A stretch of DNA of 64,000 nucleotides from Acidaminococcus sp. (GTDB lineage Bacteria > Bacillota > Negativicutes > Acidaminococcales > Acidaminococcaceae), in assembly GCA_022482815.1 (NCBI GenBank), contig JAKVOM010000001.1, positions 1,054,001 through 1,118,000 of the forward strand. The letters are read 5' to 3'. Within the stretch, counting starts at the first letter, position 1; every line of letters begins with the position of its first letter. Below the pieces are notes generated by a model, which ran no database searches, was not told the DNA's origin, and saw nothing but the letters and a program-made list of their open reading frames with translations. The position numbers and the translations under genes are program-made. Of this stretch, positions 8,694 to 17,507 are shown in pieces.

Positions 8694-8924
8694 TTACCTG
8701 TTGGAAGGAGTCTGCTGCGACTGTTTTAATACTGCTTCTGCGGAATCTTTAAAACTATCGCCGGTTCTTTTTTCCGGGGCACCGATTTTATTGAAAAAGC
8801 AATTCGGTATTTCGTTTAATTTTAAGTTTTTACTGATACAGGGAGCACATCCTTTGTCATGCTTTGTCGGATGCAATGGACATTCTAAATTGCTGCATGT
8901 GCAAAATTTTGCGATATTACTCAA
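8694..8924 (-). CDS. Small cysteine-rich protein, DUF6485-like
   Basis: A protein of 76 residues with the cysteine pattern FCTCSNLECPLHPTKHDKGC followed by PCISKNLKLNEIPNCFFNKI, which I recognise as a short family of unknown function (DUF6485) found in anaerobes. The arrangement suggests metal binding. The only start consistent with the full domain is TTG 8924, placed directly after the TAA stop of the broken gene upstream. No good ribosome site is visible, so translation may depend on coupling. It ends before a bidirectional terminator. Confidence 0.6.
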   Translation of the reverse strand: MSNIAKFCTCSNLECPLHPTKHDKGCAPCISKNLKLNEIPNCFFNKIGAPEKRTGDSFKDSAEAVLKQSQQTPSNR

Positions 8925-9309
8925 TTATTTATTCACCAGCTCATTAAATACGGAAACAACGTACTCTGCAACCGTACAATCCTGTGCCTCGGTTCCGCCT
9001 CCAACGCCGATTCCTCCAGCGATTTTTCCATTGACAAATATTGGATAACCGCCCGATACAAGCGTAATACGAGGATCGTTAGTCTGGATTGCCATAAGGG
9101 CCCCCCTCTGCTGCCGCAGCGGCTACATCGTTTGTCTTACATTGCGTAACTGCTGCTGTGTATGCTTTACCGGGCACCAAAGTGATGCTGAGTACAAGTG
9201 CTTCACCATACCTGCGATATACTACTCTCGGAAGCCCATTTTCATCACTGATGGCGAAGCTGATATCGACGCCTAATTCTCTGCTTTTTTCTTTTGCGGC
9301 TTCACACAA
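8925..9309 (-). pseudogene. Broken GlcG/HbpS-like (DUF336) gene: 5' truncation plus frameshift
   Basis: Reading the minus strand from 9309 gives an N-terminal part (CEAAKEKSRELGVDISFAIS...AAAAAEGGP) typical of DUF336 heme- or cofactor-binding proteins. It stops soon after a run of six G (9106-9101). Skipping one G restores the family C-terminus: LMAIQTNDPRITLVSGGYPI, then GGIGVGGGTEAQD and a stop at 8925. The frame before 9309 meets a TAG within the terminator of the upstream amidohydrolase gene, and the usual first 15-20 residues and start codon are missing. Family members often sit beside glycolate, propanediol or TRAP genes. Two independent lesions favour a true pseudogene over a sequencing error. 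Confidence 0.8.
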
Positions 9310-9315
9310 AAAATA

Positions 9316-9352
9316 AAAGCACTATGGAAAGAGGGGGATTCCACAGTGCTTT
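9316..9352 (-). terminator. Intrinsic terminator after the amidohydrolase gene
   Basis: AAAGCACTATGGA (9316-9328) pairs with TCCACAGTGCTTT (9340-9352) with one mismatch. On the minus strand a T-rich tract follows. It overlaps the truncated 5' end of the DUF336 pseudogene. Confidence 0.75.
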
Positions 9353-9373
9353 ATTTAATCCTGCTGGTGTGAT

Positions 9374-10513
9374 TTACTGGAAGTCTGCCTGACAGTACAC
9401 GCAGCGGCCATCTTTAAAGGTCATTTGTGGTACGAGAACCTGATGACCGGTAAAGGAATGACCATTGCAGTCCTCATAGGGAACGTCTTTTGTCTTGTGT
9501 TTCAAAATTACGATGTCGGCAGGCGTTCCCCTTTTCAGCGTTCCCAGTTCTTCGTGGTGGATAAGTCGTGCCGGTGTCAGGGTTGCTGCCTTTAGGACGT
9601 CTTCGAGCTTCATGCCGAAATCAACATATTTGGATAAAATACGGGGCAGGGAGTGGAGCGGCTGGAGAAACCAGCTGGATACGTTATTGTCAGAGCTGAT
9701 GATATCGGGATAGAAACCCTGTTTTATGGCCTTTTGGGCGACTTCTAAATCAAAGTTGCTCCTGCCATTGCAGGCATCAAAGAGTACGCCGCGCTTACGA
9801 GCTTTCCAGAGACCTTCCAGGACAGCTCCTTCTTTCGTCAGACAGGTGTGTTCTCCTTTGCCATGGAAGATATGACAAATGACATCGCCCGGGCGCAGAT
9901 AAGAGGCTAATTCATCAAGCGGAATCGGACAGTCTGTTACGTGTACAACCACGCGGGTTCCGACTTTTTCTGCAATTTCTACTGTTTTTTTGATAGACTT
10001 TCTGGCTAGTTCCGGAGATAAGATGTTGTTTGAAAGTCTTGTCTTGATCCCTACCAGATTATCGGGATAGCGGCGGAACAGCATAGCAATCTTTTCTTCG
10101 TCAAAATACCGGGGATCGAGATTTTCCGGGTAACGATCATTGGATTGACCGCCGGAAGCGATAAGGAGGCAATTAAGAATCCTTACGTCCGACATAGAAA
10201 GGATAGAACGGCGGTAAAGCTCGTAATTCCCGGCACCCGTTGTTCCGGCGTCGACGGCTGTCGTGATGCCTGTACAAAATGAGGTCGCATCGGGATTGAC
10301 TCCGTTTTCGCTTCCTCCCTCGAAGTAGTGGGTGTGATAATCAATGAATCCCGGACTGATGAGGCAATCGGCTGCATCAATGATTCTAAAATTTTTTAAA
10401 AGGGAAGCTGTCGGAAAATCAGAAATCATTCCGTTTACGACAGCCAGATCCCTTTTTACCCAACAATTTTGTTCAGTATCGTAAAGAGTTCCGTTCTTTA
10501 TAAGAAAATCCAT
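9374..10513 (-). CDS. Metal-dependent amidohydrolase/deacetylase (EF_0837/AHA_3915-like)
   Basis: A TIM-barrel amidohydrolase of 379 residues, probably cytoplasmic. The metal-site motifs appear in order: GFIDYHTHYFEGG near residue 56, a probable bridging lysine in GIKTRLS near residue 155, VVVHVTD near residue 192, ICHIFHGKG near residue 210, and ISSDNN near residue 273. The C-terminal LGTLKRGTPADIVILK is typical of dihydroorotase-like and N-acyl deacetylases. The substrate is not known. It follows the TRAP transporter genes on the same strand after a hairpin, so it probably hydrolyses an amide or cyclic compound imported by that system. Confidence 0.85.
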   Translation of the reverse strand: MDFLIKNGTLYDTEQNCWVKRDLAVVNGMISDFPTASLLKNFRIIDAADCLISPGFIDYHTHYFEGGSENGVNPDATSFCTGITTAVDAGTTGAGNYELYRRSILSMSDVRILNCLLIASGGQSNDRYPENLDPRYFDEEKIAMLFRRYPDNLVGIKTRLSNNILSPELARKSIKKTVEIAEKVGTRVVVHVTDCPIPLDELASYLRPGDVICHIFHGKGEHTCLTKEGAVLEGLWKARKRGVLFDACNGRSNFDLEVAQKAIKQGFYPDIISSDNNVSSWFLQPLHSLPRILSKYVDFGMKLEDVLKAATLTPARLIHHEELGTLKRGTPADIVILKHKTKDVPYEDCNGHSFTGHQVLVPQMTFKDGRCVYCQADFQ

Positions 10514-10532
10514 GGGTAGTTATATCCTTTCT

Positions 10533-10563
10533 AAAAGCCTTGATGACGAGCATCAAGGCTTTT
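10533..10563 (-). terminator. Hairpin between the TRAP fusion gene and the amidohydrolase
   Basis: AAAAGCCTTGATG (10533-10545) pairs perfectly with CATCAAGGCTTTT (10551-10563). On the minus strand it ends in TTTTAG. It lies between the stop of the TRAP gene and the start of the amidohydrolase, so it may lower read-through into the enzyme gene or mark a separate transcription unit. Confidence 0.75.
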
Positions 10564-10598
10564 AATTTTTATTGTATTTCTTATTTTACTATCTTTTT

Positions 10599-12932
10599 CT
10601 ATTTTGCCGCTTTTGTTTTTTGAATCGCTTCCATGAGCTGGTCGACAATTTCATCGCCTATATCACGGCGGACCATATCTTGTACAACTTTACCCTTCTC
10701 ACGAATTTCTTGTACGACGGAGGGTTCAAGCGTAATGATTTGATCACCTGCATCCATGCAAATCTGCTTATATTGTTTAATGCTGGCATCTGCCTTGGCA
10801 TTACCGTAAGCAGTGGCAGCAGCTGCGCATTCGTCGACCAATTGCCGGACGTTTTCAGGTAAGGAACTGTAGACATCCTTGTTCATGAAGAAGGTAATGA
10901 TATGGCCGATGTGATTCGTCTCAATAATGTATTTCTGAACTTCCTGGACATTATTCCCTACGATGTTCATGTAAGGATTTTCCTGTCCGTCAATCGTACC
11001 TTGCTGCAGTCCCATAAAGACTTCCGTGAACTGCATCGGTGTTGCGGCGGCACCGAGGGCGTCCCAATAAGCCAGGTGGTAGGGGTTCGTCATAACGCGG
11101 ATTTTCTGTCCTTTGAGGTCATCCAGTTTTCTTACAATCTTGTTGGTTGTGAGCTGACGGAAGCCTGCATCGGAATAGCCAAGCATCTGAATGCCGCCCG
11201 CATTGCAGTACTGGTTCATGACTTTCGGAAAATCCCCATTAAGGACGGCTCTCATTTGCGTTACATTATCAAAGAGGTTCGGAATATCAAAGACAGCATA
11301 CTGCGGAATGAAGTCAACCAAGTCTGTGGTCATGCCTGTCCCGATGTCGATGGAACCGCTGACTACGGCTTCCGTAAATTCGGTCGTGTTGCCAAGCTGT
11401 CCGCTCGGGTAAATATCTACCGTGATTTTACCGCCGGATTTTTGATTGATGAGATGAGCAAATTCGGCCACCATCTTGTAGTTGATGGAAGAATCCGCTA
11501 CCGTCATGGCGGCTCTCCAGTGATATTCGGCAGGAATGGAGCTCGGATCCATAGGTTTAATATCTTTACCATACGTGTCTGCATCCGCATCAAGAGCCGG
11601 TGTAGTGGCGGCAACGGCCTTGGTCGTATCTTTCGAAATGGCACTGACAAGGCCCATGGAAATGCCGGGAATATTGGTAATGAGCCCCAGGGAAATCAGG
11701 AAAGTGACGAGGAAGGGGACTACCGCGCGTGCCAGCTTGAGCATAGGAATCTTCGTCATGCCGGAAGCTACAAACAGGTTGATGCCCATAGGCGGTGTGA
11801 CCATACCGATGGCAAGGTTGCAGGTCATGATAATGCCGAAGTGAATCGGATCAACGCCCAGAGCTGTTGCTACAGGAACCATGATAGGCGTAAGAATCAT
11901 GATATTTGGAATATTGTCGATAAACATGCCGCAGACCAGCATGACAAGGTTCATAATCAGGAGAACGACGTATTTATTATCAGAGAGGGCAAGTACGCCT
12001 TCGCTGATGGTCTGCGGATAGCGGAGTAATGTCAGGACTTTGGCAAAAGCCGCCGCGGCAGCAATGACAAAGAGAATATTGACGTATGTCTTGGCGCCTT
12101 CCATGAATACGCGTCCCAAATCTTTGAGGGAAAGGGTATGATACACACAGATGCAGACAAACAGACCATAGAACACGCTGATAACGGCAGCCTCCGTAGG
12201 ACTGCAGACACCTGTATAGATGGTCCCCAGAATGATGACTGGGGTCATCAGGGCAAAGAAGCTGTCTTTAAAAAGGTTCCAGAGTCCATCTTTGTGGAGT
12301 TCTTCATAGCTTTCCTGCAGTTTTTCTTTGTCTTCGCCGTGTTTCCTGCAATAAATATAGCAATAGACCATGAGGGCCACGCCAATCAGGAGTCCCGGGA
12401 AAATGCCTGCGATGAACAGTTTTGACGGGGAGCAATTGGCAATAGAAGCGTAGACAATGTAGGAAATGGAAGGCGGGATAATAACTCCCAGACCTCCTGC
12501 TACTGTCACAATGGAGGTCGCAAAAATTTTATCGTAACCTTTCGAGACCAGGAAAGGAATGGTCATAGAACCAACTGCCGATACCGTTGCCGGGGATGAC
12601 CCGGAAATGGCCGCATAGAACATACAGGTTACAACAACAGCACAAGGGAAACCGGCTGTTTTGTTCCCGATAAAGTAGCCAAAGAAATTAAAGAGCTTCT
12701 TGGATATGCCGCCTCTTGCCATGATCATGCCGGAGACCATGAACATAGGAACGGCCAACAGGGTGAAACTATTAAGGCCGGAGAACATGGCTCTCGCCAC
12801 GTCGCTCACGCCAAAGGAAAAAGAACTGCTGGCAAGGTGAGGAACCATCGAGAGGAAGGAAAAGACGCCTCCGATAGGAAGGGCTGCGATGATCAGTGCA
12901 AATAAGATGAAGAAGAAAACCCCAATATTCAT
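10599..12932 (-). CDS. TRAP transporter fusion: DctM permease joined to DctP binding protein
   Basis: One uninterrupted reading frame of 777 residues. Residues 1 to about 435 are a DctM-type large permease with multiple membrane segments and motifs such as GGLGVIIPPSISYIVYA and GMFIDNIPNIMILTPIMVP. After a short linker (about 440-460) comes a complete DctP-type solute-binding domain (about 463-777), including SGQLGNTTEFTEAV, the conserved arginine in KIRVMTNPYH, and EVFMGLQQGTIDGQENP. The binding domain has no signal peptide of its own; the last permease helix would export it and anchor it on the outer face. DctP is normally a free periplasmic protein. The small subunit DctQ starts the operon, 17 bases upstream. 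A carboxylate-type substrate is inferred from the family. Confidence 0.92.
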   Translation of the reverse strand: MNIGVFFFILFALIIAALPIGGVFSFLSMVPHLASSSFSFGVSDVARAMFSGLNSFTLLAVPMFMVSGMIMARGGISKKLFNFFGYFIGNKTAGFPCAVVVTCMFYAAISGSSPATVSAVGSMTIPFLVSKGYDKIFATSIVTVAGGLGVIIPPSISYIVYASIANCSPSKLFIAGIFPGLLIGVALMVYCYIYCRKHGEDKEKLQESYEELHKDGLWNLFKDSFFALMTPVIILGTIYTGVCSPTEAAVISVFYGLFVCICVYHTLSLKDLGRVFMEGAKTYVNILFVIAAAAAFAKVLTLLRYPQTISEGVLALSDNKYVVLLIMNLVMLVCGMFIDNIPNIMILTPIMVPVATALGVDPIHFGIIMTCNLAIGMVTPPMGINLFVASGMTKIPMLKLARAVVPFLVTFLISLGLITNIPGISMGLVSAISKDTTKAVAATTPALDADADTYGKDIKPMDPSSIPAEYHWRAAMTVADSSINYKMVAEFAHLINQKSGGKITVDIYPSGQLGNTTEFTEAVVSGSIDIGTGMTTDLVDFIPQYAVFDIPNLFDNVTQMRAVLNGDFPKVMNQYCNAGGIQMLGYSDAGFRQLTTNKIVRKLDDLKGQKIRVMTNPYHLAYWDALGAAATPMQFTEVFMGLQQGTIDGQENPYMNIVGNNVQEVQKYIIETNHIGHIITFFMNKDVYSSLPENVRQLVDECAAAATAYGNAKADASIKQYKQICMDAGDQIITLEPSVVQEIREKGKVVQDMVRRDIGDEIVDQLMEAIQKTKAAK

Positions 12933-12949
12933 TTGTTCATTCCCTCCTT

Positions 12950-13459
12950 TTATTGGTCAATATCCCGGCCATTGTCTGCTTCTGTTTTTGCCTTGCCGGC
13001 GAAAAGGCGGTACAGAAGCTGTACGTAACGGATGATTCCAAGTGCAATTCCAAGAGCCATGAGACGGTAAAGGAATGCGACAGGGATGCGCAGTGCAGGG
13101 CTTGCCTGGTGAATCAGGGCGGCCTTCCCAATCAGTTCCCATGTTCCCTGGAGCAGGAATCCCAAGATGATAACCATAATGATGGAAATGGCAATTTCCA
13201 GGTACTTTTGCAGAGAGTCAGGAAGCATTCTGGTAAAGGTATCAACTTTCAGGCTGACGCCTCTTCTGATGGCACAGGGAAGACAGAAGAAAGCGGATAG
13301 TGCCAGCAGATAGCAGCATACCTCATCGGACCATGTCAGGGCGTGATGGAATCCGTAACGCATGACTACGTTCGTAAACGACAGGACGCACATGATGGCC
13401 AGCATTATGGCGAGCACCAATAGTTCAAAATTTTTTTCAAGCCAGTGCAGTACTTTCAC
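12950..13459 (-). CDS. TRAP transporter small permease (DctQ family)
   Basis: A membrane protein of 169 residues with four hydrophobic segments and the family motif VVMRYGFHHALTWSDEVC near residue 31. It is the small membrane subunit that pairs with the DctM domain of the next gene, which follows after 17 bases. A LysR regulator is divergently transcribed upstream, with a palindrome between the two that could serve as operator. Confidence 0.92.
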   Translation of the reverse strand: MKVLHWLEKNFELLVLAIMLAIMCVLSFTNVVMRYGFHHALTWSDEVCCYLLALSAFFCLPCAIRRGVSLKVDTFTRMLPDSLQKYLEIAISIIMVIILGFLLQGTWELIGKAALIHQASPALRIPVAFLYRLMALGIALGIIRYVQLLYRLFAGKAKTEADNGRDIDQ

Positions 13460-13524
13460 GGTAAAACGCCTCTCTTTCTTTTCTTACCATGACAAGGAAA
13501 ATAAATAAAAATTCCGATAACTCT

Positions 13525-13537
13525 TACAATAATTGTA
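13525..13537. promoter_or_regulatory. Candidate LysR operator between dctQ and the regulator
   Basis: TACAATAATTGTA is a perfect 13-base inverted repeat that fits the T-N11-A rule for LysR-type operators. It lies in the 154-base divergent intergenic region between the TRAP operon and its LysR gene. Assignment to this regulator is inference from position. Confidence 0.45.
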
Positions 13538-13613
13538 CTGACTTGATTAAAAGAAATAAACGTGATATTAATTTATCTTGAAAGTAATAAAACTACTAAT
13601 AAGGAGGACAGCT

Positions 13614-14588
13614 ATGGACATAAAGATGCTCGATTATGTGGTCATGATTGCCCAGTGCGGGAGTATATCCAAGGCTGCATCAAAACTTTACCTGACCCAG
13701 TCCGGCTTGAATCAGCAGCTGCTGAAACTTGAAAAACAATTAGGCATTAAATTGTTCGAACGGGATCACCATCATTTCAGAATTACGGAAGCGGGAAAGA
13801 TCTACGTGCGCAATGCCATGGAAATCCTGAGAATCCAGCGCAACACGCTTACGCAGCTGAGCGATATCAAAAATAATATGCACGCGGAGATTTCCATCGG
13901 CCTGACACATGAGCATGGAATCGACCTTTTTACGGCTGTCTATCCGACTTTTCATGAGCGGTATCCTCACCTCCGGTGTAAATTAGCAGAGCACATCGTG
14001 GCCGACCAATACGAACTTATTGAAGCAGGAGATTTGGATATTGGCATCGTGCTCACACAGGCTGATACGTACAAGAAAAATAAGGATCTGCGCTTTCACG
14101 AAGTCTACAGGGAGGATCTTTTACTGGGCGTTCCATTGAACCATCCCCTTGCCAAAAAGGCCGTTCCCATAGGAACGGGGCGTCCCCTTCGTGCCATTGA
14201 TATCCGTCTGTTCAAGGATGATCCGTTTTCCCTGATTTTTGAAGATTCAACCATGCGCAGGGAAGTCATTGACCCCATGTTTGAAGCAAATCATATGCAG
14301 CCGATCATCATGCTTGAGACGGCCATCAACACGGCGTTATCACAAATCGTAAGCAAGGGATTATCCTGTACAATTCTGCCGCATTCCCGCGTACTTGCCA
14401 GTCGCTATCGTGACGATTGCGCCTGGTTCCGGCTCTTGTCGAATCCAACCTGGAGTGTAGCTGTCGTCTATCGCAAAGATTATGTAGTAAGCCATTCCAT
14501 TTCTTACCTTATAGGGCTGATGGATGAGTATGGACAGGAAATGGAACAGAAATTCCTGGTCGAAAGCCCCGGGTATTTTCATGCATGA
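13614..14588 (+). CDS. LysR-family transcriptional regulator (TRAP locus)
   Basis: A regulator of 324 residues with an N-terminal winged helix-turn-helix (about residues 1-60, SISKAASKLYLTQSGLNQQL) and a C-terminal periplasmic-binding-like effector domain. ATG 13614 is chosen because AAGGAGGA ends seven bases upstream; the longer frame from 13578 has no such site. It is divergent from the TRAP-amidohydrolase operon and is most simply its regulator, sensing the imported acid or a breakdown product. Confidence 0.9.
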   Translation: MDIKMLDYVVMIAQCGSISKAASKLYLTQSGLNQQLLKLEKQLGIKLFERDHHHFRITEAGKIYVRNAMEILRIQRNTLTQLSDIKNNMHAEISIGLTHEHGIDLFTAVYPTFHERYPHLRCKLAEHIVADQYELIEAGDLDIGIVLTQADTYKKNKDLRFHEVYREDLLLGVPLNHPLAKKAVPIGTGRPLRAIDIRLFKDDPFSLIFEDSTMRREVIDPMFEANHMQPIIMLETAINTALSQIVSKGLSCTILPHSRVLASRYRDDCAWFRLLSNPTWSVAVVYRKDYVVSHSISYLIGLMDEYGQEMEQKFLVESPGYFHA

Positions 14589-14869
14589 AAAGAATACCTT
14601 TCGAGAAACGTTAAATCAGTTCCGAAAGGTAATTTTCAAATTCAAATATTCTCTTTAAGAGGGAACTAGAGAAATAATTTAATTAAAGGAATCAGAAAGG
14701 TGATTATTGATACTGCGCAAAAAAGTAAACTTTAGCTTGGTTAATTTTCAGGCTCTTGCATAGATACTGTTGTATGCAAGATAAACAGTAAAAATTAGCT
14801 TGAATTTTCTATAAAATATTAAAGACATGGTAACTATCGCTGCTAAATCATTGATATAGCATTTTTTAC

Positions 14870-16006
14870 TTAATCAAGGCTGTAAATGGAATCCTCTTTA
14901 GAGAAAAGATTGAGATTCTTTTCATTGAATGAAAAACCATTACCGATTCTTTTGGGAACCTTCATGGAACCATCTGCAATTTCTACTTGTTCATTGAATA
15001 AATCTTTGAGCCAGTCAATATGTTCTACCCAGATAGAACCAGCATATGTAGCTGCAAGAGGGAGATGCATTTCCATGACGAAATGAGGAGCAACTGCCAG
15101 TCGTTTTTCTCTTGCTCTATCAAGTACTTTGAGAAAAGGTGTAATTCCACCAATTCTTGGTGCGTCAGGCATAATCAGATTAACAGCATTATGATCGATA
15201 TAGCGAAGCAGGTCAGCAGCACTAGACAACATTTCTCCCGTACCGATGGGAACTTGTAACCTGTGAGTCAATTCATAGTGCCCTTCCAAATCGTAAGCAT
15301 TCAAAGGTTCTTCCAACCACGTTAGATTACAATCTTCGGTTGCTTTTCCAAAACGTAAAGCGGTCTCAAGATTCCACTGTTGATTTGCATCAACCATGAT
15401 GGGAACGTTGGGCCCCAACTTATCGCGCAATGTTCTTACACGAAAAATGTCTGCATCTAAATCTGGCTGTCCAACTTTAAGCTTAATACCCCCAATTCCA
15501 TTGGCCAAAAGTTCCTTTGCCTTATTTATTACTTCATCGATCTTAAAACTCAAGTACCCTGCGGTTGTATTATAGCAACTAATGCTGCTTTTGTAGCTTC
15601 CTATAAGTTGAGAAATCGGAAGTCCTGCTTTTTTTGTTTTTATATCCCACAATGCGGTGTCAAAGGCCGCAATAACTTGGTTAATAATGCCGTTTTCGCT
15701 CAGCGTATTTCCGCACCAATGCAACTTATCCCATAAATAAGAAATATTAAAAGGGTTTTCACCGAGCAGAGCGGGTGCGAGTTCTTTTGCCAATTCGTAC
15801 TGGGATTTTCCTCCCGCACGGAGTGCATAGGTATATCCTTCACCTTTGATGTGTGAGGAGGTTTCCATTCTAACGCAAGTTAAATATACGCTGGACAATG
15901 GTTTTTGTTTTCCTTGAAAAACTTTGGCATCACTTAAGCTCTTCTGTAACGGTACATTAATATAGTTTAAATGAATGGATTGGATGATTTCTGATTCTAT
16001 CATCAT
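14870..16006 (-). CDS. Mandelate racemase / muconate lactonizing enzyme family protein
   Basis: An enolase-superfamily enzyme of 378 residues with an N-terminal capping domain and a C-terminal barrel. Catalytic features: the K-x-K pair in GGIKLKVG near residue 175, metal ligands in MVDANQQW, WLEEP and GTGEM, and the C-terminal acid/base pair in PDAPRIGG and the histidine of VAPHFVME near residue 309. This puts it in the mandelate racemase subgroup, which includes many sugar-acid dehydratases; the substrate is not determined. A ribosome site GGGAGG precedes ATG 16006. The divergent LysR gene and the more AT-rich codon use of both suggest a transferred catabolic pair. Confidence 0.88.
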   Translation of the reverse strand: MMIESEIIQSIHLNYINVPLQKSLSDAKVFQGKQKPLSSVYLTCVRMETSSHIKGEGYTYALRAGGKSQYELAKELAPALLGENPFNISYLWDKLHWCGNTLSENGIINQVIAAFDTALWDIKTKKAGLPISQLIGSYKSSISCYNTTAGYLSFKIDEVINKAKELLANGIGGIKLKVGQPDLDADIFRVRTLRDKLGPNVPIMVDANQQWNLETALRFGKATEDCNLTWLEEPLNAYDLEGHYELTHRLQVPIGTGEMLSSAADLLRYIDHNAVNLIMPDAPRIGGITPFLKVLDRAREKRLAVAPHFVMEMHLPLAATYAGSIWVEHIDWLKDLFNEQVEIADGSMKVPKRIGNGFSFNEKNLNLFSKEDSIYSLD

Positions 16007-16148
16007 AATAGATTTTCCTCCCTTGGAAGTTTAATTCATCGATTTGTATTGTAAATTTGCGGAGGGCAAAAGTACACTTAATTATCTTATGATGAGGATA
16101 AAAATTATTTTAGGTCAATATTTTTGAGAAAAGGAGGTGTACTATGCA

Positions 16149-17069
16149 ATGGATATTCATATTATGGAAAATATGTTAAAAATAGCGGAAGAAAAGAGCA
16201 TTACGAAAGCCGCTAAGAAACTTTACCTGACACAATCGGCCCTAAATCAACAGTTATTACGAGAAGAAAAAGATCTTGGGATGGAACTTTTTACTCGGGG
16301 AAAATATTTTTGTGAACCAACCAGAGCGGGTCTTATTTATCTGGAAGGCGTAAAAAAAATAATTCAAGTTAAAAAAGAAACTTATCGGAAAATTAGTGAT
16401 CTGACTAAAAATTTTAAGGATACAATTCATATCGGAGTTACTCCTGTTCGCGGGCCTGATATGTTTGTTCACGTATATCCTATTTTTCGAGATTGTTATC
16501 CGAACATTTCTGTTCACCCTCATATCATGAGTGTAGGTGAACAAATAAATGCGTTGGAAAAAGGAACTATAGATATGGGATTTATGGCATTATTCAAGAG
16601 TCAAAGAAAGCATAACCAGTATTTGGAATTGATGAAAGAAGAAATTGTGATGGCGTTTCCAAGTAAATGGCAAATAGATTCTTATCGGATCGCGTCTCCG
16701 AAAGGAAATGTTAGTATTTCTTATAAAATTTTTGAGGACAAGCCTGTTGTTTTATTAAAAAAGGGGACAACAATGCGCCCAATCATTGATCTGATACTTA
16801 AATCCCAAGGTGTTCGTCCAAACGTATTATTTGAGGCAATAAATCCCACAACTATTCTCGAAATGATCCAAGCAAACATATGTTGCGGATTTGTATCGCG
16901 TTTATCTTCTGTTGGTTACAGTAAGAATATCGACTATTATTCCTTCCCAATGCCATTACGATGGGATGTAGCTGTTTCTTATCCTAGTGGTGTAAAACTT
17001 AGTAAAGCAGAATTAGATTTTGTTGATATGGCTAAAAATTATTGGATGGGCAAAATAGGAGAAGCATGA
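16149..17069 (+). CDS. LysR-family transcriptional regulator (divergent from the MR-family enzyme)
   Basis: A regulator of 306 residues, clearly related to the LysR protein at 13.6 kb: both share the helix-turn-helix stretch KAAKKLYLTQSALNQQLL / KAASKLYLTQSGLNQQLL. ATG 16149 is taken as the start because AAGGAGG (16131-16137) overlaps the alternative GTG 16137 and is well placed for the ATG. It is divergent from the enolase-superfamily gene and probably controls it. Codon use is more AT-rich than in neighbouring biosynthetic genes, supporting separate acquisition. Confidence 0.88.
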   Translation: MDIHIMENMLKIAEEKSITKAAKKLYLTQSALNQQLLREEKDLGMELFTRGKYFCEPTRAGLIYLEGVKKIIQVKKETYRKISDLTKNFKDTIHIGVTPVRGPDMFVHVYPIFRDCYPNISVHPHIMSVGEQINALEKGTIDMGFMALFKSQRKHNQYLELMKEEIVMAFPSKWQIDSYRIASPKGNVSISYKIFEDKPVVLLKKGTTMRPIIDLILKSQGVRPNVLFEAINPTTILEMIQANICCGFVSRLSSVGYSKNIDYYSFPMPLRWDVAVSYPSGVKLSKAELDFVDMAKNYWMGKIGEA

Positions 17070-17351
17070 AAAAAATTTATTTATACTAGACTAGTAATTT
17101 GAGAAAATTCTGCGGTCAAGCTATAGAAAATAATCTACGGCATTAAGCAAGAACAGAAGGAAATACAAAATTAGAAAGTACCATGGACATTAGAAAAAGA
17201 AAAGATATGAACTTTTCCTTATCTCATTTTCGTGAAAAACTGGAATAGATAGCATCCATTCTCACAATTAAACCATTAGATACAGATGAAAATTTTATGT
17301 CTACTATTGATTTGCCGTAGGAAACTGATCTTAAGATAAAAAGAACGAATA

Positions 17352-17392
17352 AAATGAAAAGCCCCGCTTCATAGAGTGGAGAGGGGCTTTTT
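17352..17392. terminator. Terminator between the LysR gene and the thiamine operon
   Basis: AAAAGCCCC (17357-17365) pairs with GGGGCTTTT (17383-17391). It lies between converging transcripts. The rest of 17070-17507 is AT-rich, and I see no intact gene in it. Confidence 0.7.
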
Positions 17393-17507
17393 GGAAGATT
17401 AATTTAGTATACACAGACGGAGAGAGTAATCAGAATTACCGGCTGAATCCGGCGTTGATATGGTACTACTCTCCTTCGGGCGATAAAAGAGATGAGAAAA
17501 GAGCTTT

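Noticed and set aside
17100-17345. Possible remnant of a gene after the second LysR (short peptides interrupted by stops)
   Set aside because: Translations give only short, low-complexity pieces with several stops and no recognisable motif; it could equally be AT-rich spacer.
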